From Thermaceae bacterium (lineage in GTDB: Bacteria > Deinococcota > Deinococci > Deinococcales > Marinithermaceae), in assembly GCA_027061845.1 (NCBI GenBank), contig JAMOVS010000047.1, forward strand, positions 1 through 50,490: 50,490 nucleotides of DNA, given 5' to 3'. The translations under genes were made by a program, and so were the position numbers. Positions within the stretch are counted from its first letter, which is position 1. Each line of letters begins with the position of its first letter. The notes below the pieces were generated by a model. It did not search any database. It worked only from the letters and a program-made list of their open reading frames with translations, and was not told where the DNA came from. This document shows positions 1 through 7,718 of the stretch, in pieces.

Positions 1-1034
1 GACCAGAGCCGGTCCGGCCCCGGGTAGTCGGGGGCGCCCTCGTAGAGGAAGACGGTGGCGCCCAGGATCAGGCTGCCGAAGATCGCCCAGGGGCCCATCA
101 TCCAGCCGATGTCGGTGAACCAGAACAAGAGCTCGCCGCGCTGCAGGTCGAAGAGGTGGGCCATGTCCTGGGCCGCCTTCAAGGGAAAGCCGGCGTGGTA
201 GTGGACGGTGCCCTTGGGGCGGCCGGTGGTGCCCGAGGTGTAGATCAGCATGAAGGGGTCCATGCTGCCCATCGGCAGGGTGGCGGCGGGGGCGGTCACC
301 GACCGCATCGCCTCGTGCCACCAGACGTCCCGGGCCTCGTCGAAGGGGACCTCGATCCCCAGCCTTCGCACCACCAGGGTCTTGGGCGTGCCGGCGATCC
401 GCGCCGCTTCGTCGGCCACCGGCTTCATCGCCACCGGCCGGCCGCGGCGGAAGAAGCCGTCGGCGGTGACGAGCAGGGTGGCGCCCGAGTCCTTCAGCCG
501 GGTGGCCACCGCCTCGGCGCCGTAGCCGGAGAAGATCGGCACCAGGATGGCGCCGATCCGGGCCACCGCCAAGGCGGCGATCGCCGTCTCCGGGATCATC
601 GGCAGGAAGAGCCCTACCCGGTCGCCCTTTTCCACCCCGAGCGATCGCAGGAGCGCGGCCGCGTGGCCGACCTCGCGTTCCAGCTCGCGGTAGGTGAGCC
701 GGGTCACCCTGCCGTCCTCGCCCTCCCAGACCAGGGCGAGCTGCTGGGCCAGGCCGCGGGCGAGGTGCTGGGTGACGGCGACGTGGGCCAGGTTCAGCTT
801 GCCGCCGACGAACCACTCGGGCCAGGCCGGCCCCCGGGAGAGGTCGACGAACTCCTGGTAGGGCTCGAACCACTCGACGCCGATTTGCTCGAGGGTCGCC
901 GCCCAGAAGCGGTCCATCGCCTCCACCGAGAGCTGGTAGAGCGCCGGGTAGTCGGGGGTGCCGAGCCGCTCCATCAGGCGCTTTAAGTGGCTCTTCTCGG
1001 TGTACTCCGGGCTCGGGTACCAGACCGGTTTCAT
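1..1034 (-). CDS. AMP-dependent acyl-CoA synthetase (acetyl-CoA synthetase-like), C-terminus cut by window edge
   Basis: About 344 residues of an ANL-superfamily acid:CoA ligase, which activates a carboxylic acid with ATP to an acyl-adenylate and then to acyl-CoA. Reading the minus strand from ATG at 1034 gives an N-terminal acetyl-CoA-synthetase-like cap (PEWFVGGKLNLAH), the adenylate-forming P-loop motif YTSGTTGRPKG and the TDIGWMMGPW motif of the acetyl/propionyl-CoA synthetase branch. The C-terminal domain lies beyond base 1. A strong GGGAGGAAACG precedes the ATG, which overlaps the kinase stop (ATGA). The ORF track does not list it because it is open at the edge. The substrate (acetate, acetoacetate or another short acid) cannot be fixed from this part. 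Confidence 0.85.
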   Translation of the reverse strand, partial: MKPVWYPSPEYTEKSHLKRLMERLGTPDYPALYQLSVEAMDRFWAATLEQIGVEWFEPYQEFVDLSRGPAWPEWFVGGKLNLAHVAVTQHLARGLAQQLALVWEGEDGRVTRLTYRELEREVGHAAALLRSLGVEKGDRVGLFLPMIPETAIAALAVARIGAILVPIFSGYGAEAVATRLKDSGATLLVTADGFFRRGRPVAMKPVADEAARIAGTPKTLVVRRLGIEVPFDEARDVWWHEAMRSVTAPAATLPMGSMDPFMLIYTSGTTGRPKGTVHYHAGFPLKAAQDMAHLFDLQRGELLFWFTDIGWMMGPWAIFGSLILGATVFLYEGAPDYPGPDRLW

Positions 1035-1882
1035 CGTTTCCTCCCTAGAATCCGGCTCCAAAACGTTTTCTGCGCCGGGTTTTCCTTGGCCTGCTCGGAG
1101 GCGGGCGAGGGGGTGATCAGCGCCCGCAGGAACTCCTCCACCCCGGCGCGTTTTTTGGGGTCCTTTTCCAAGAGTCCCTGCACCGCCCGCACCAGGCGGG
1201 GGTTCTTGTCCTTGAGCGGGGGCGGGGTCTGGGTCAGGTGGGCGGCCAGCAGCTCCTCGAAGGTCTCCCCGTAGAAGGGGCGTTTCCCGGTCAGCAGCTC
1301 GTAGGCCAGGACCCCGAAGGAGTAGGCGTCGGAGGCCGGCGTCCCCTCCCCGCCCTGGAAGAGCTCCGGGGCCATGTAAAAGGGGCTCCCGGCGCGCTCC
1401 AGGGGGGAGCGGTCCTCGCGGGTCTTGGCCACCCCGAAGTCGCCCAGCTTGGCGGTCTCCCCCCGCAGGAAGACGTTGGCCGGCTTGACGTCCTGGTGCA
1501 CGATGCCGAGCCGGTGCAGGTGGCTGAGGGCGGCGGCGATCTGGCGCAGGATCGAGAGGGCCCGTTCCCGGCCCAGGGGGCCCTTTTGCAGGCGGTCCTC
1601 GAGGCTCCCCTCCTCGAAGTACTCCAGCGCCAGGAAGGCCTCCTTGCCGTAGGGCTTGCCGGCGATGCCCTTGACCAGGTTGGGGTGGGAAAGCCCCAGC
1701 GAGAGGCGCACCTCCCGGGCGAACCGCTCGGCCAGGGCGGGATCCCGGTGGACCTCGCTGCGGGGGATCTTCAGCGCCACCGGCCGGCCGTCCGGCGCCC
1801 GGGCCAGGTAGACCTGCCCGGTGGTGCCCAAGCCGAGCAGCAGCTCGAGCTTGAAGTCCTCTCGCCGGAGGCCGCGGCTCAT
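1031..1882 (-). CDS. Stand-alone Hanks-type Ser/Thr protein kinase
   Basis: A 283-residue protein that is essentially one kinase domain. It shows a Gly-rich loop (LGLGTTGQVYLAR, about 17-28), the VALK lysine (Lys38), a catalytic loop HQDVKPAN with Asp131 and Asn136, DFG (Asp148), the activation-segment end YMAPE and a DxYSFG helix-F motif. The catalytic loop is HQD rather than HRD, so it is a non-RD kinase. There is no transmembrane segment and no PASTA or other sensor domain; the short tail (ILGRKR) is basic. Length fits a soluble cytoplasmic kinase. Its start overlaps the stop of the upstream hydrolase by ATGA and its stop overlaps the synthetase start by ATGA, so the three are probably translationally coupled. 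The substrate is unknown. Confidence 0.93.
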   Translation of the reverse strand: MSRGLRREDFKLELLLGLGTTGQVYLARAPDGRPVALKIPRSEVHRDPALAERFAREVRLSLGLSHPNLVKGIAGKPYGKEAFLALEYFEEGSLEDRLQKGPLGRERALSILRQIAAALSHLHRLGIVHQDVKPANVFLRGETAKLGDFGVAKTREDRSPLERAGSPFYMAPELFQGGEGTPASDAYSFGVLAYELLTGKRPFYGETFEELLAAHLTQTPPPLKDKNPRLVRAVQGLLEKDPKKRAGVEEFLRALITPSPASEQAKENPAQKTFWSRILGRKR

Positions 1883-2556
1883 TCGAGGAGGATCGCCTCG
1901 CCGGGCTTGAGCGCGCGGCCCTCGAAGCCGAGCGCCTCGGCCCGGGCCACGAAGGCCTCGCCGTCCTGTTCGATCGGCGGGAAGGTGTTGTAGTGGATTG
2001 GCACCACCGCCTTGGGCCGGAGCAGCTCAAGCGCCCTCAAGGCGTCGTCCGGGCCCATGGTGAAGGTGTCGCCGATGGGCAAGAGGGCGAGGTCGAGCCC
2101 CACCTCGCCGACCAACCGCATGTCGGAGAAGAGGGCGGTGTCGCCGGCGTGGTAGATGCGCTTGCCCCCCGTCTCGATGACCACGCCCATGGGCATGCCG
2201 CCGTAGGTGCCGTCGGGGAAGGAGGAGGAGTGCCAGGCGGGGAAGAACTTGAGCCAGCCGCCCTCGAAGGCGTAGCTGCCCCCGATGTTCATCGGCCAGG
2301 CGTCGGCCCCCTTGGCGGAGGCGTAGCTGGCGATCTCGAAGGTGGAGACCACCTTGGCGCCGGTGCGCCTCGCGATCTCCAGCGTGTCCCCCCAGTGGTC
2401 GCCGTGGGCGTGGGTGAGGACGATCAGGTCGGCCTCGATCTCGCCGGGGCCGAGCGCCGCCAGCGGGTTGCCGTTCAGGAAGGGGTCGATGACGATCTTG
2501 GTCGGGCCGCCGACGATCCAGGTCGCGGCGTGGCCGAGAAAACGAACCTCCACCAT
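1879..2556 (-). CDS. Metallo-beta-lactamase-fold metal-dependent hydrolase (UPF0173/UlaG-like)
   Basis: A 225-residue MBL-fold hydrolase of the short UPF0173 type. It carries an N-terminal FLGHAATWI strand, IDPFL, the metal-binding HAHGDHWGD motif (HxHxDH), a later HAGDTALF and the closing PIHYNTFPPI. Family members of this size (about 225-230 aa) are presumed Zn-dependent hydrolases, but physiological substrates are mostly unknown. The ORF track opens at a GTG at 2565. I prefer ATG 2556 because GGAGGT lies 7 nt upstream of it, whereas the GTG sits inside that ribosome-binding site. The gene end overlaps the kinase start by 4 nt. A possible -10, TACAGT, lies just after the DUF3809 stop. Confidence 0.88.
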   Translation of the reverse strand: MVEVRFLGHAATWIVGGPTKIVIDPFLNGNPLAALGPGEIEADLIVLTHAHGDHWGDTLEIARRTGAKVVSTFEIASYASAKGADAWPMNIGGSYAFEGGWLKFFPAWHSSSFPDGTYGGMPMGVVIETGGKRIYHAGDTALFSDMRLVGEVGLDLALLPIGDTFTMGPDDALRALELLRPKAVVPIHYNTFPPIEQDGEAFVARAEALGFEGRALKPGEAILLE

Positions 2557-2586
2557 ACACTTCACCTCCGCTTCGTTTTCACTGTA

Positions 2587-3042
2587 TCACTCGATCTCGA
2601 CACGCTCGGGTAGTGCCGACAGGGCGCGGGAAAGGTGGCGGGAAAGGGCGGCCTCGACCATGCGCCGGAAGGCCCGGCCGCCCCACTTCTCCCCCTCGGG
2701 GAGCTCGGCGTGGAGCACCAGCTGCAGGCGGTAGCGGAGCTCGCCGTCTTTCAGCTCGCCGACGCCCCCGAGCTCGGCCCAGAAGCGCTTTTCGGGCAGC
2801 CGGACGGGTCGCAGGCGGGCCCGCCGCTCGCCGTCCACGGCCAGCTCGCTTTCGAAGGGGAAGCAGACCTGGCCGAAGAAGGGGGCCTCGCCGCAGAGCT
2901 CGCCGAAGAGCCGGGAACCCCGGCGCTCCAGGCCGCGAATCCCGGGCAGGGCGGCGAAGACCCGTTCCGGGGAGAAGAGCAGCTCGGGGGCCCGGGCGGG
3001 GGGGGCGGCGAAGGCGAAGGAGAAGCGGTGCTCGAGCTCCAT
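2587..3042 (-). CDS. DUF3809-like small protein, function unknown
   Basis: A 151-residue protein resembling the Deinococcus-Thermus family annotated DUF3809; this assignment is from memory of sequence style, not a search. It starts MELEHRFSF and has alternating beta and helical segments with a long amphipathic C-terminal helix (FRRMVEAALSRHLSRAL). That layout, with a central basic/aromatic strand region, is compatible with an SRPBCC/START-like cup that binds a hydrophobic ligand, but this is inference. There is no signal peptide and no membrane segment. Its ATG directly follows the stop of the 70-residue gene upstream, with zero spacing, so it is part of the same operon. Confidence 0.7.
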   Translation of the reverse strand: MELEHRFSFAFAAPPARAPELLFSPERVFAALPGIRGLERRGSRLFGELCGEAPFFGQVCFPFESELAVDGERRARLRPVRLPEKRFWAELGGVGELKDGELRYRLQLVLHAELPEGEKWGGRAFRRMVEAALSRHLSRALSALPERVEIE

Positions 3043-3255
3043 CTAGTCCACCCACTCGACCTTGATCTTCCCCGCCTTCTTGAAGGCCTCGATCTCGGCG
3101 TCGCTGGCGGGGGCGAGCCGGGAGAGCTGGCTGAACTTGGCGGTCTTGCCGGCCAGCCCCACCCGCACCACCAGCACCCCCTCGCGCTCGTCCTTGCCGA
3201 TGCGCCAGACCAGCTGGTGGCCGAGCTCCCAGAGCTTTTCCTCGAGCTCCTCCAT
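3043..3255 (-). CDS. DUF3248-like 70-residue protein, function unknown
   Basis: A small acidic/basic mixed protein (MEELEEKLWELGHQLVWRIG at the N-terminus) with a helix followed by beta strands (EGVLVVRVGLAGKT) and a lysine-rich end. It resembles a Thermales family carried as DUF3248; I recognise the pattern but cannot verify membership here. An AAGGA ribosome-binding site precedes ATG 3255. It sits 5 nt after the rRNA methyltransferase and abuts the DUF3809-like gene, so the conserved pair is probably co-transcribed with the methyltransferase. No catalytic motif is visible. Confidence 0.7.
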   Translation of the reverse strand: MEELEEKLWELGHQLVWRIGKDEREGVLVVRVGLAGKTAKFSQLSRLAPASDAEIEAFKKAGKIKVEWVD

Positions 3256-3260
3256 CGTCC

Positions 3261-4427
3261 TTATCCTACGGCCTCGAGGACGGCAAATTTCAGGTAGGCG
3301 GTCTCGGGGACGTTCAAAAGCACCGGGTGGTCGCGGGCCTGACCGCGCTTCGCGACCACCCGAAGCGCCCGGCGGGCGTCGCCGGCGGCGTCCCTGAGCA
3401 TGGCGTAGAAGTGCTCCTCCCGCATCTGGTAGCTGCAGGAGGCGGTGAGCAGCAGGCCCCCGGGGGCGAGCATCCGCATGGCCCGCAGGTTGATCTCCTT
3501 GTAGGCGGCGTAGGCCCGCTCGAGGTCGCTCTTTTTGCGGGCGAAGGAGGGCGGGTCGAGGACGATCAGGTCGTAGGCGGGGCCCTTGCGCGCCTCCCGC
3601 TTCAGGAAGTCGAAGGCGTTGGCCTCGAGGGTCTTGAGGTTTTCCAGCCCGTTCTTCGCTGCCGCCCGGCGGGCGGCGGCGAGCGCCTCGGCGGAGGAGT
3701 CGACCACCGTCACCTCGCCGGCGTGGGGGGCGAGGTGCAGCGCGAAGCCGCCCTGGTAGCCGAAGACGTCGAGGGCCCGGCGGGGGCGCCTGGCGGCCGC
3801 CAGCTCGCCGGCGTAGACCCGGTTTTCCCGCTGGTCCAGGAAGGCGCCGGTCTTCTGGCCCGCGTAGGGGCGGGCCAGCAGCCAGACCCCGCCCTCTTCG
3901 ATCCAGAGTTCCTCGGGCACGCGGCCGTGGGCCTGCTCGACGTAAGTCGGGAGCCCCTCCTGCCGCCGCCCGCGGCTGTCGTTCTTGAAGAGCACCCCCC
4001 GGGGCGAGAGCCCTTGCAGCAGCGCCTCCAGCAGCGCCGGGCGGCGGTCTTCCAGGGCGGCGACGTTGGTCTGCACCACCAGGTGCCCGGCGTACTCGTC
4101 GACCACCAGACCGGGCAGAAAATCGCCCTCGGCGTGGACCAGCCTCCGGGCTCCCTGGGGGCGGGCCCGGCGGTCGGGCTCGCGGGCGGCGAGCGCCCGT
4201 TCCAGGTTTTGCCGGAAAACCGCCCAGGGCTCGCCTTCGCTCCAGGCATAGGCGCGAACCGCCAGGACGGCGTCGGGGTTCCAGAGCGCGAGCGCCAGGA
4301 AGCGCCCGCGGTGAATCACGGGAAAAAGCCCGGGGCGGTGGGGGCCCCGCAGGACCTGATTTTTGAAAACCCAGGGGTGCCGCCCGAGGAGGCGTTCGGC
4401 CCCACGGGCATCGACTTCGACGTTCAT
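3261..4427 (-). CDS. 23S rRNA (cytosine-C5) methyltransferase, RlmI/RlmO type
   Basis: A 388-residue class I SAM-dependent RNA methyltransferase. The N-terminal part (about 1-70) is PUA-like (LLGRHPWVFKNQ), the middle holds the EEHD-type region (VHAEGDFLPGLVVDEY), and the C-terminal Rossmann domain has ALDVFGYQGGFALHLA (SAM motif I), the catalytic-loop motif LDPPSFARKK and the TASCSYQM segment. The family places m5C on 23S rRNA: E. coli RlmI at C1962, and the Thermus counterpart RlmO at the equivalent position. The ORF track opens at 4526. I choose ATG 4427 because the extra N-terminus has no family counterpart and a TAAACT -10 lies 7 nt upstream of 4427, giving a leaderless message. Confidence 0.9.
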   Translation of the reverse strand: MNVEVDARGAERLLGRHPWVFKNQVLRGPHRPGLFPVIHRGRFLALALWNPDAVLAVRAYAWSEGEPWAVFRQNLERALAAREPDRRARPQGARRLVHAEGDFLPGLVVDEYAGHLVVQTNVAALEDRRPALLEALLQGLSPRGVLFKNDSRGRRQEGLPTYVEQAHGRVPEELWIEEGGVWLLARPYAGQKTGAFLDQRENRVYAGELAAARRPRRALDVFGYQGGFALHLAPHAGEVTVVDSSAEALAAARRAAAKNGLENLKTLEANAFDFLKREARKGPAYDLIVLDPPSFARKKSDLERAYAAYKEINLRAMRMLAPGGLLLTASCSYQMREEHFYAMLRDAAGDARRALRVVAKRGQARDHPVLLNVPETAYLKFAVLEAVG

Positions 4428-4434
4428 CGTTTTG

Positions 4435-4440
4435 AGTTTA
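4435..4440 (-). promoter_or_regulatory. -10 element for the rRNA methyltransferase operon (leaderless type)
   Basis: On the minus strand TAAACT is followed by 7 nt (CAAAACG) and then ATG 4427. There is no Shine-Dalgarno sequence. This TANNNT-N7-ATG layout matches leaderless promoters described in Deinococcus. It sits 8 bp from the -35 of the divergent ATPase promoter, so the two promoters may interfere. Confidence 0.55.
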
Positions 4441-4447
4441 ATTCGCG

Positions 4448-4477
4448 TTGACACTGCTCGAATCCCGCCGGTATTAT
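4448..4477 (+). promoter_or_regulatory. Sigma-70-type promoter of the V-ATPase operon
   Basis: TTGACA (4448-4453), an 18-nt spacer and TATTAT (4472-4477). This is the best consensus promoter at the left of the window. Transcription would start near 4484, giving a leader of about 37 nt before the first ATPase gene, whose ATG has GGGGAG upstream. Confidence 0.82.
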
Positions 4478-4520
4478 GCCCGGGGCGCGCTAAGCGCCTT
4501 CTCACGGAGAGGGGAGAGCT

Positions 4521-4835
4521 ATGCACGGCCTGGGATTGATCAAGAGCCTGGCAGAGCGCGAGCGTGAGCTCGCCGCCAAGCTGGAGGAGGCCAAGGCGAT
4601 GGCCGAGGCCAAGCTGCGCCAGGCCGAGGAGGAGGCCCGGAAGAAGATCGAGGCCGCCGAAGCCGAGGCGGCCCGAATCTTAGAACAGGGCCGGGCGGAG
4701 ATCCAAAAGCGCGTGGCCGACATCGAGGCCGAGGCCGAGGCCAAGGCCGAGGCCGAGGCCAAGAAGATCTGGGAGATCGCGGAGAAAAGGCTCGAGGACG
4801 CGGTGAAGGTCGTCCTCGAGGAGGTGGTTCCGTGA
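4521..4835 (+). CDS. V/A-type ATP synthase subunit G (peripheral stalk coiled coil)
   Basis: A 104-residue, almost entirely helical protein of Glu, Ala and Lys-rich repeats (EAEAEAKAEAEAKK near residues 70-84). It matches the short G subunit that pairs with subunit E to form the two peripheral stalks linking the V1 head to membrane subunit I. It is the first gene of the operon, as in Thermus. The charged, alanine-rich repeat pattern fits the right-handed coiled coil known for the E/G stalk. ATG 4521 is preceded by GGGGAG. The stop overlaps the GTG of subunit I (GTGA). A GAGGCC hexanucleotide repeat underlies the low-complexity segment. Confidence 0.9.
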   Translation: MHGLGLIKSLAERERELAAKLEEAKAMAEAKLRQAEEEARKKIEAAEAEAARILEQGRAEIQKRVADIEAEAEAKAEAEAKKIWEIAEKRLEDAVKVVLEEVVP

Positions 4836-6799
4836 TCGCTCCCATGGAGAAGCTGGTGGTGGCGGGGCCCAAGCGCCTCGCCCGCGAGCTTCTCGCCGAG
4901 CTCCAGCGGGCCGGCGTGGTCCACATCGACCCCCTGCGCCCGGAGGAGCTCGAGGCCTACGCGCTGTCCGAAGAGGAAAAGGCGCAGCTCAAGGAGTGGG
5001 AGCGGGTCGCCGCCTCCTCGGAACAGGCGTTGAAGCTCCTGGGGCTGGAGCCGGAACCCACCCGCCCGCTGGCCGGGAGCCTTTCCGAGGTCTCCCAGAC
5101 CCTCGACCCCATCGCCCAGAAGGCCAGCGTCCTGGCCTCGGAGCGGGAGCAGCTCCGGGAGGAGCTCGAGCTGATCAAGCACTACCGCCGGCCGGTCGAG
5201 GTGCTGGCGGACCTGGTCGACGGGCTGGACCAAAGCCGCTGGCTCCGGGTGATTCCCGTCTTGCTGGAAAAGGAGGAGGAGCTCCAGGCGCTGGAGACGG
5301 CCTTGGGCGAGGTGCTGCCGGAGCGCTACGTGCTTGCCGCCGAGCCCGCCGACTCGCTGCTGGCGGCGGCGGTGGTGGTGCTCAAGCAGGACGCCGACGC
5401 CGCCAAGGCCGCCCTCGGCAAGCTGGGCCTGGCCGAGTTCCGTCTTTCCGGCCCCTACGCCGGCCTGAGCCTGACCGAGGCCAAGCTCAAGATGGCGGAG
5501 CGGGCGCGGCTGGCCCCCAGCGAGCTCGAGAGCGTGGAGCAGGCCATCCGGGAGCTGGTGCGCAGCGCCCGGGAAAAGCTGATGGCGATCTGGACCCGGG
5601 CGCGGGACGAGATCGAGCGCCTGAAGCGGCTCGAGGCCCTGGCCAGCGGCCGCTTCTCCTTCGGCCTTTTTGGCTGGGTGCCGGTGAACAAGAAGGCCAA
5701 GGTGGAGGACGCCCTGGAGCGCCTGCGCGAGCGGGTGGTCTACGCCTTCGAGCCGGTGGACGAGCACCACGAGGCCGACCGCGTCCCGGTGACCCTGGAA
5801 AACCCCGCCTGGGTGCGTCCCTTCGAGAGCCTGGTCACCTTCCTGAACGTCCCCAAGTACGGTACCTGGGACCCCAGCTGGGTGCTGGCGGTCTTCTTCC
5901 CCTTCTGGTTCGGGATGATCGTCGGCGACATCGGCTACGGCCTGCTCTTTTGGCTGCTCGCCCGTTATCTTTCGGGCTACGTCAAGCGCCGCGAGCCCCT
6001 GGTGCTCGACCTCTTCGGCATGAAGCTCTCGCCGGCGGCGCTGGACAACACCGTCCGAATCCTGAAGCCGATGGTCTTCTGGACCATCCTGTTCGGCGTT
6101 CTCTACGGCGAGTTCTTCGGCAACTTCCTCGAGCACCTGGGGGTTTTCTACGTCCCCGGGCACGGCCAGGGACTCTTCAAGATCCTGATCCCCCGGACCC
6201 TCGGCTCCACCGCCGGGGTGCTGATCCTGGTCACCATCCTCTTCGGCGTCTTCATGGTGCTCTACGGCCTCGTCATCAAGGCCTGGCTGGGCTGGCGCCA
6301 CCACCACCTGCGGCACTTCTGGGAGGCGGTCGGCTACCTCGGCGGCCTGGTGGCGCTGATCGTCCTCGCCTACAGCTTCCTCACCGGCGCCAGCTCGCCG
6401 CTCTTCACCCTGGTGATGGTGGTCGGCTTCGGCCTCCTGCTGCTGGGGGCGGTGCTGGCCCGGATGCCGCTGATGATCGCCGAGCTCCCCACCCAGGGCG
6501 GGCACATGCTGAGCTACGTCCGTATCTACGCGGTGGGGGTGACCGGGGCGATCATGGCCAACCTCTCCACCGATCTCGGCTTCGCCATCGCCGCCAAGAT
6601 CGGCTTGATCGGGGTTCTTCTGGGACTCGTCGTGGGCCTGGCCGTACACGGGCTGGTGCTCGCGTTGACCACGATCGGACACGTGCTGCAGCCCGTGCGT
6701 TTGATCTGGGTGGAGTTTTTTACCAAGTTTGGCTTTTACGACGAGTCGGGTCGGCCGTATCGGCCGTTTAAGTCTGTCCGCAACGACGCGGGTGCGTGA
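4832..6799 (+). CDS. atpI: V/A-type ATP synthase subunit I (membrane a-subunit homologue)
   Basis: A 655-residue protein of the usual length for Thermus subunit I. The N-terminal half (about 1-320) is soluble with long charged helices forming the collar to the peripheral stalks. The C-terminal half carries about eight membrane helices, beginning near FFPFWFGMIVGDIGYGLLFWLL. The segment MLSYVRIYAVGVTGAIMA contains the conserved proton-channel arginine facing the c-ring. It forms the proton half-channels of the membrane sector. It starts with GTG 4832, which overlaps the G-subunit stop and makes coupling likely. Confidence 0.95.
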   Translation: MIAPMEKLVVAGPKRLARELLAELQRAGVVHIDPLRPEELEAYALSEEEKAQLKEWERVAASSEQALKLLGLEPEPTRPLAGSLSEVSQTLDPIAQKASVLASEREQLREELELIKHYRRPVEVLADLVDGLDQSRWLRVIPVLLEKEEELQALETALGEVLPERYVLAAEPADSLLAAAVVVLKQDADAAKAALGKLGLAEFRLSGPYAGLSLTEAKLKMAERARLAPSELESVEQAIRELVRSAREKLMAIWTRARDEIERLKRLEALASGRFSFGLFGWVPVNKKAKVEDALERLRERVVYAFEPVDEHHEADRVPVTLENPAWVRPFESLVTFLNVPKYGTWDPSWVLAVFFPFWFGMIVGDIGYGLLFWLLARYLSGYVKRREPLVLDLFGMKLSPAALDNTVRILKPMVFWTILFGVLYGEFFGNFLEHLGVFYVPGHGQGLFKILIPRTLGSTAGVLILVTILFGVFMVLYGLVIKAWLGWRHHHLRHFWEAVGYLGGLVALIVLAYSFLTGASSPLFTLVMVVGFGLLLLGAVLARMPLMIAELPTQGGHMLSYVRIYAVGVTGAIMANLSTDLGFAIAAKIGLIGVLLGLVVGLAVHGLVLALTTIGHVLQPVRLIWVEFFTKFGFYDESGRPYRPFKSVRNDAGA

Positions 6800-6816
6800 T
6801 CGTAAGGAGGTATGCG

Positions 6817-7119
6817 ATGAAGAAGTGGAGTGTAATCCTGGCGGTTTTGGTCCTGGGGGCTTTGGCCTTCGCAGCGGAGGCCGCGGGCGCGGCCGGTGTG
6901 GGCACCGGAAAGGGCTTGATCGCCATCGGCGTGGGCCTGGCCATCGGCCTTTCGGCGCTGGGCACCGGCTGGGCGCAGTCCCGGATCGGGGCCGCGGCGG
7001 TCGGGGCGGTGGCCGAGAAGCCCTCGATGTTCGGTACCGGCATCATCTTCCTGCTCCTGCCCGAGACCCTCGTCATCTTCGGCTTCTTGCTCGCCTTCTT
7101 GCTCTGGATCAAGATCTAG
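6817..7119 (+). CDS. atpK: V/A-type ATP synthase subunit K (proteolipid, c-ring; L in Thermus nomenclature)
   Basis: A 100-residue two-helix proteolipid with a signal-like N-terminus (MKKWSVILAVLVLGALAFAA). The glycine-rich first helix (GLIAIGVGLAIGLSALGTG) and the second helix with FLLLPETLVIFGFLL hold the proton-binding Glu83. Cleavage after about residue 20 would leave about 80 residues with this Glu near position 63, as in the mature Thermus subunit. The ORF track opens at GTG 6796; I choose ATG 6817 because AAGGAGG lies 6 nt before it and the extra residues are charged and precede the signal. Confidence 0.94.
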   Translation: MKKWSVILAVLVLGALAFAAEAAGAAGVGTGKGLIAIGVGLAIGLSALGTGWAQSRIGAAAVGAVAEKPSMFGTGIIFLLLPETLVIFGFLLAFLLWIKI

Positions 7120-7148
7120 GATCCGGGTAAGGCCCTAAGGAGCCGAAC

Positions 7149-7715
7149 GTGTCGAAGCTGGAGACGATCCTCCAGGAAGAGGCCATCCGCGAGATCAACC
7201 GCATCCTGGCCGAGGCCGAGGAGCGCGCCAAGGCGATCCTGGCCGAGGCCGAGGCCAAGGCGGCGAAGATCCTCGCGGCCGCCGAGCGCAAGCTCGAGGC
7301 CGAGCGGCGGGCGGCCCTGGCCCGGGCGGAGAGCGCCGCCGAGCTCAAGATCGCCACCGCCCGCATGAAGGCCAAGGGCGAGGTGATCGAGCGGGTCAAG
7401 CAGATGGCCGCCGAGCGGCTCCAGGGCCTGGGCGACGACCCGCGCTATCCGGAGATCCTTCGCCGTCTGGCGGAAGAGGCCTATTCCGCGGTGGAGGACC
7501 CCGGGAAGCTGGCGGTGGCGCCGCAGGACGCGCCGCACCTGGAAGGCTGGGCCCGCGAGCGGGGGCTGGAGGTCCTGGTGGACCCCGAGGTTCGCCTCGG
7601 CGTCCGGGTCTACAGCAAGACCGGGGGGACCTACGTCGAGAACACCCTGCCCGGCCGTTTGGAGCGCGCTTGGGAAGAGCTCGCCTCTCGGGTGGCCCAG
7701 GTGCTCTGGGGGTAG
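7149..7715 (+). CDS. atpE: V/A-type ATP synthase subunit E (peripheral stalk)
   Basis: A 188-residue protein. Residues 1 to about 80 form a long Ala/Glu/Lys helix (AKAILAEAEAKAAKILAAAE) that pairs with subunit G. The C-terminal globular part (about 90-188) binds the top of the A3B3 head. Size and position after the proteolipid gene match Thermus subunit E. It starts at GTG 7149 with AAGGAG 6 nt upstream. The ATGs further inside would delete the stalk helix. Confidence 0.93.
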   Translation: MSKLETILQEEAIREINRILAEAEERAKAILAEAEAKAAKILAAAERKLEAERRAALARAESAAELKIATARMKAKGEVIERVKQMAAERLQGLGDDPRYPEILRRLAEEAYSAVEDPGKLAVAPQDAPHLEGWARERGLEVLVDPEVRLGVRVYSKTGGTYVENTLPGRLERAWEELASRVAQVLWG

Positions 7716-7718
7716 GCC

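Noticed and set aside
4700-4770. Possible CRISPR or minisatellite from GAGGCC repeats
   Set aside because: Repeats are in frame, encode a coiled coil and lack spacers.
4502-6682. 726-residue minus-strand ORF opposite ATPase subunits G and I
   Set aside because: Antisense shadow rich in His/Gln/Asp. No ribosome-binding site or recognisable motif.
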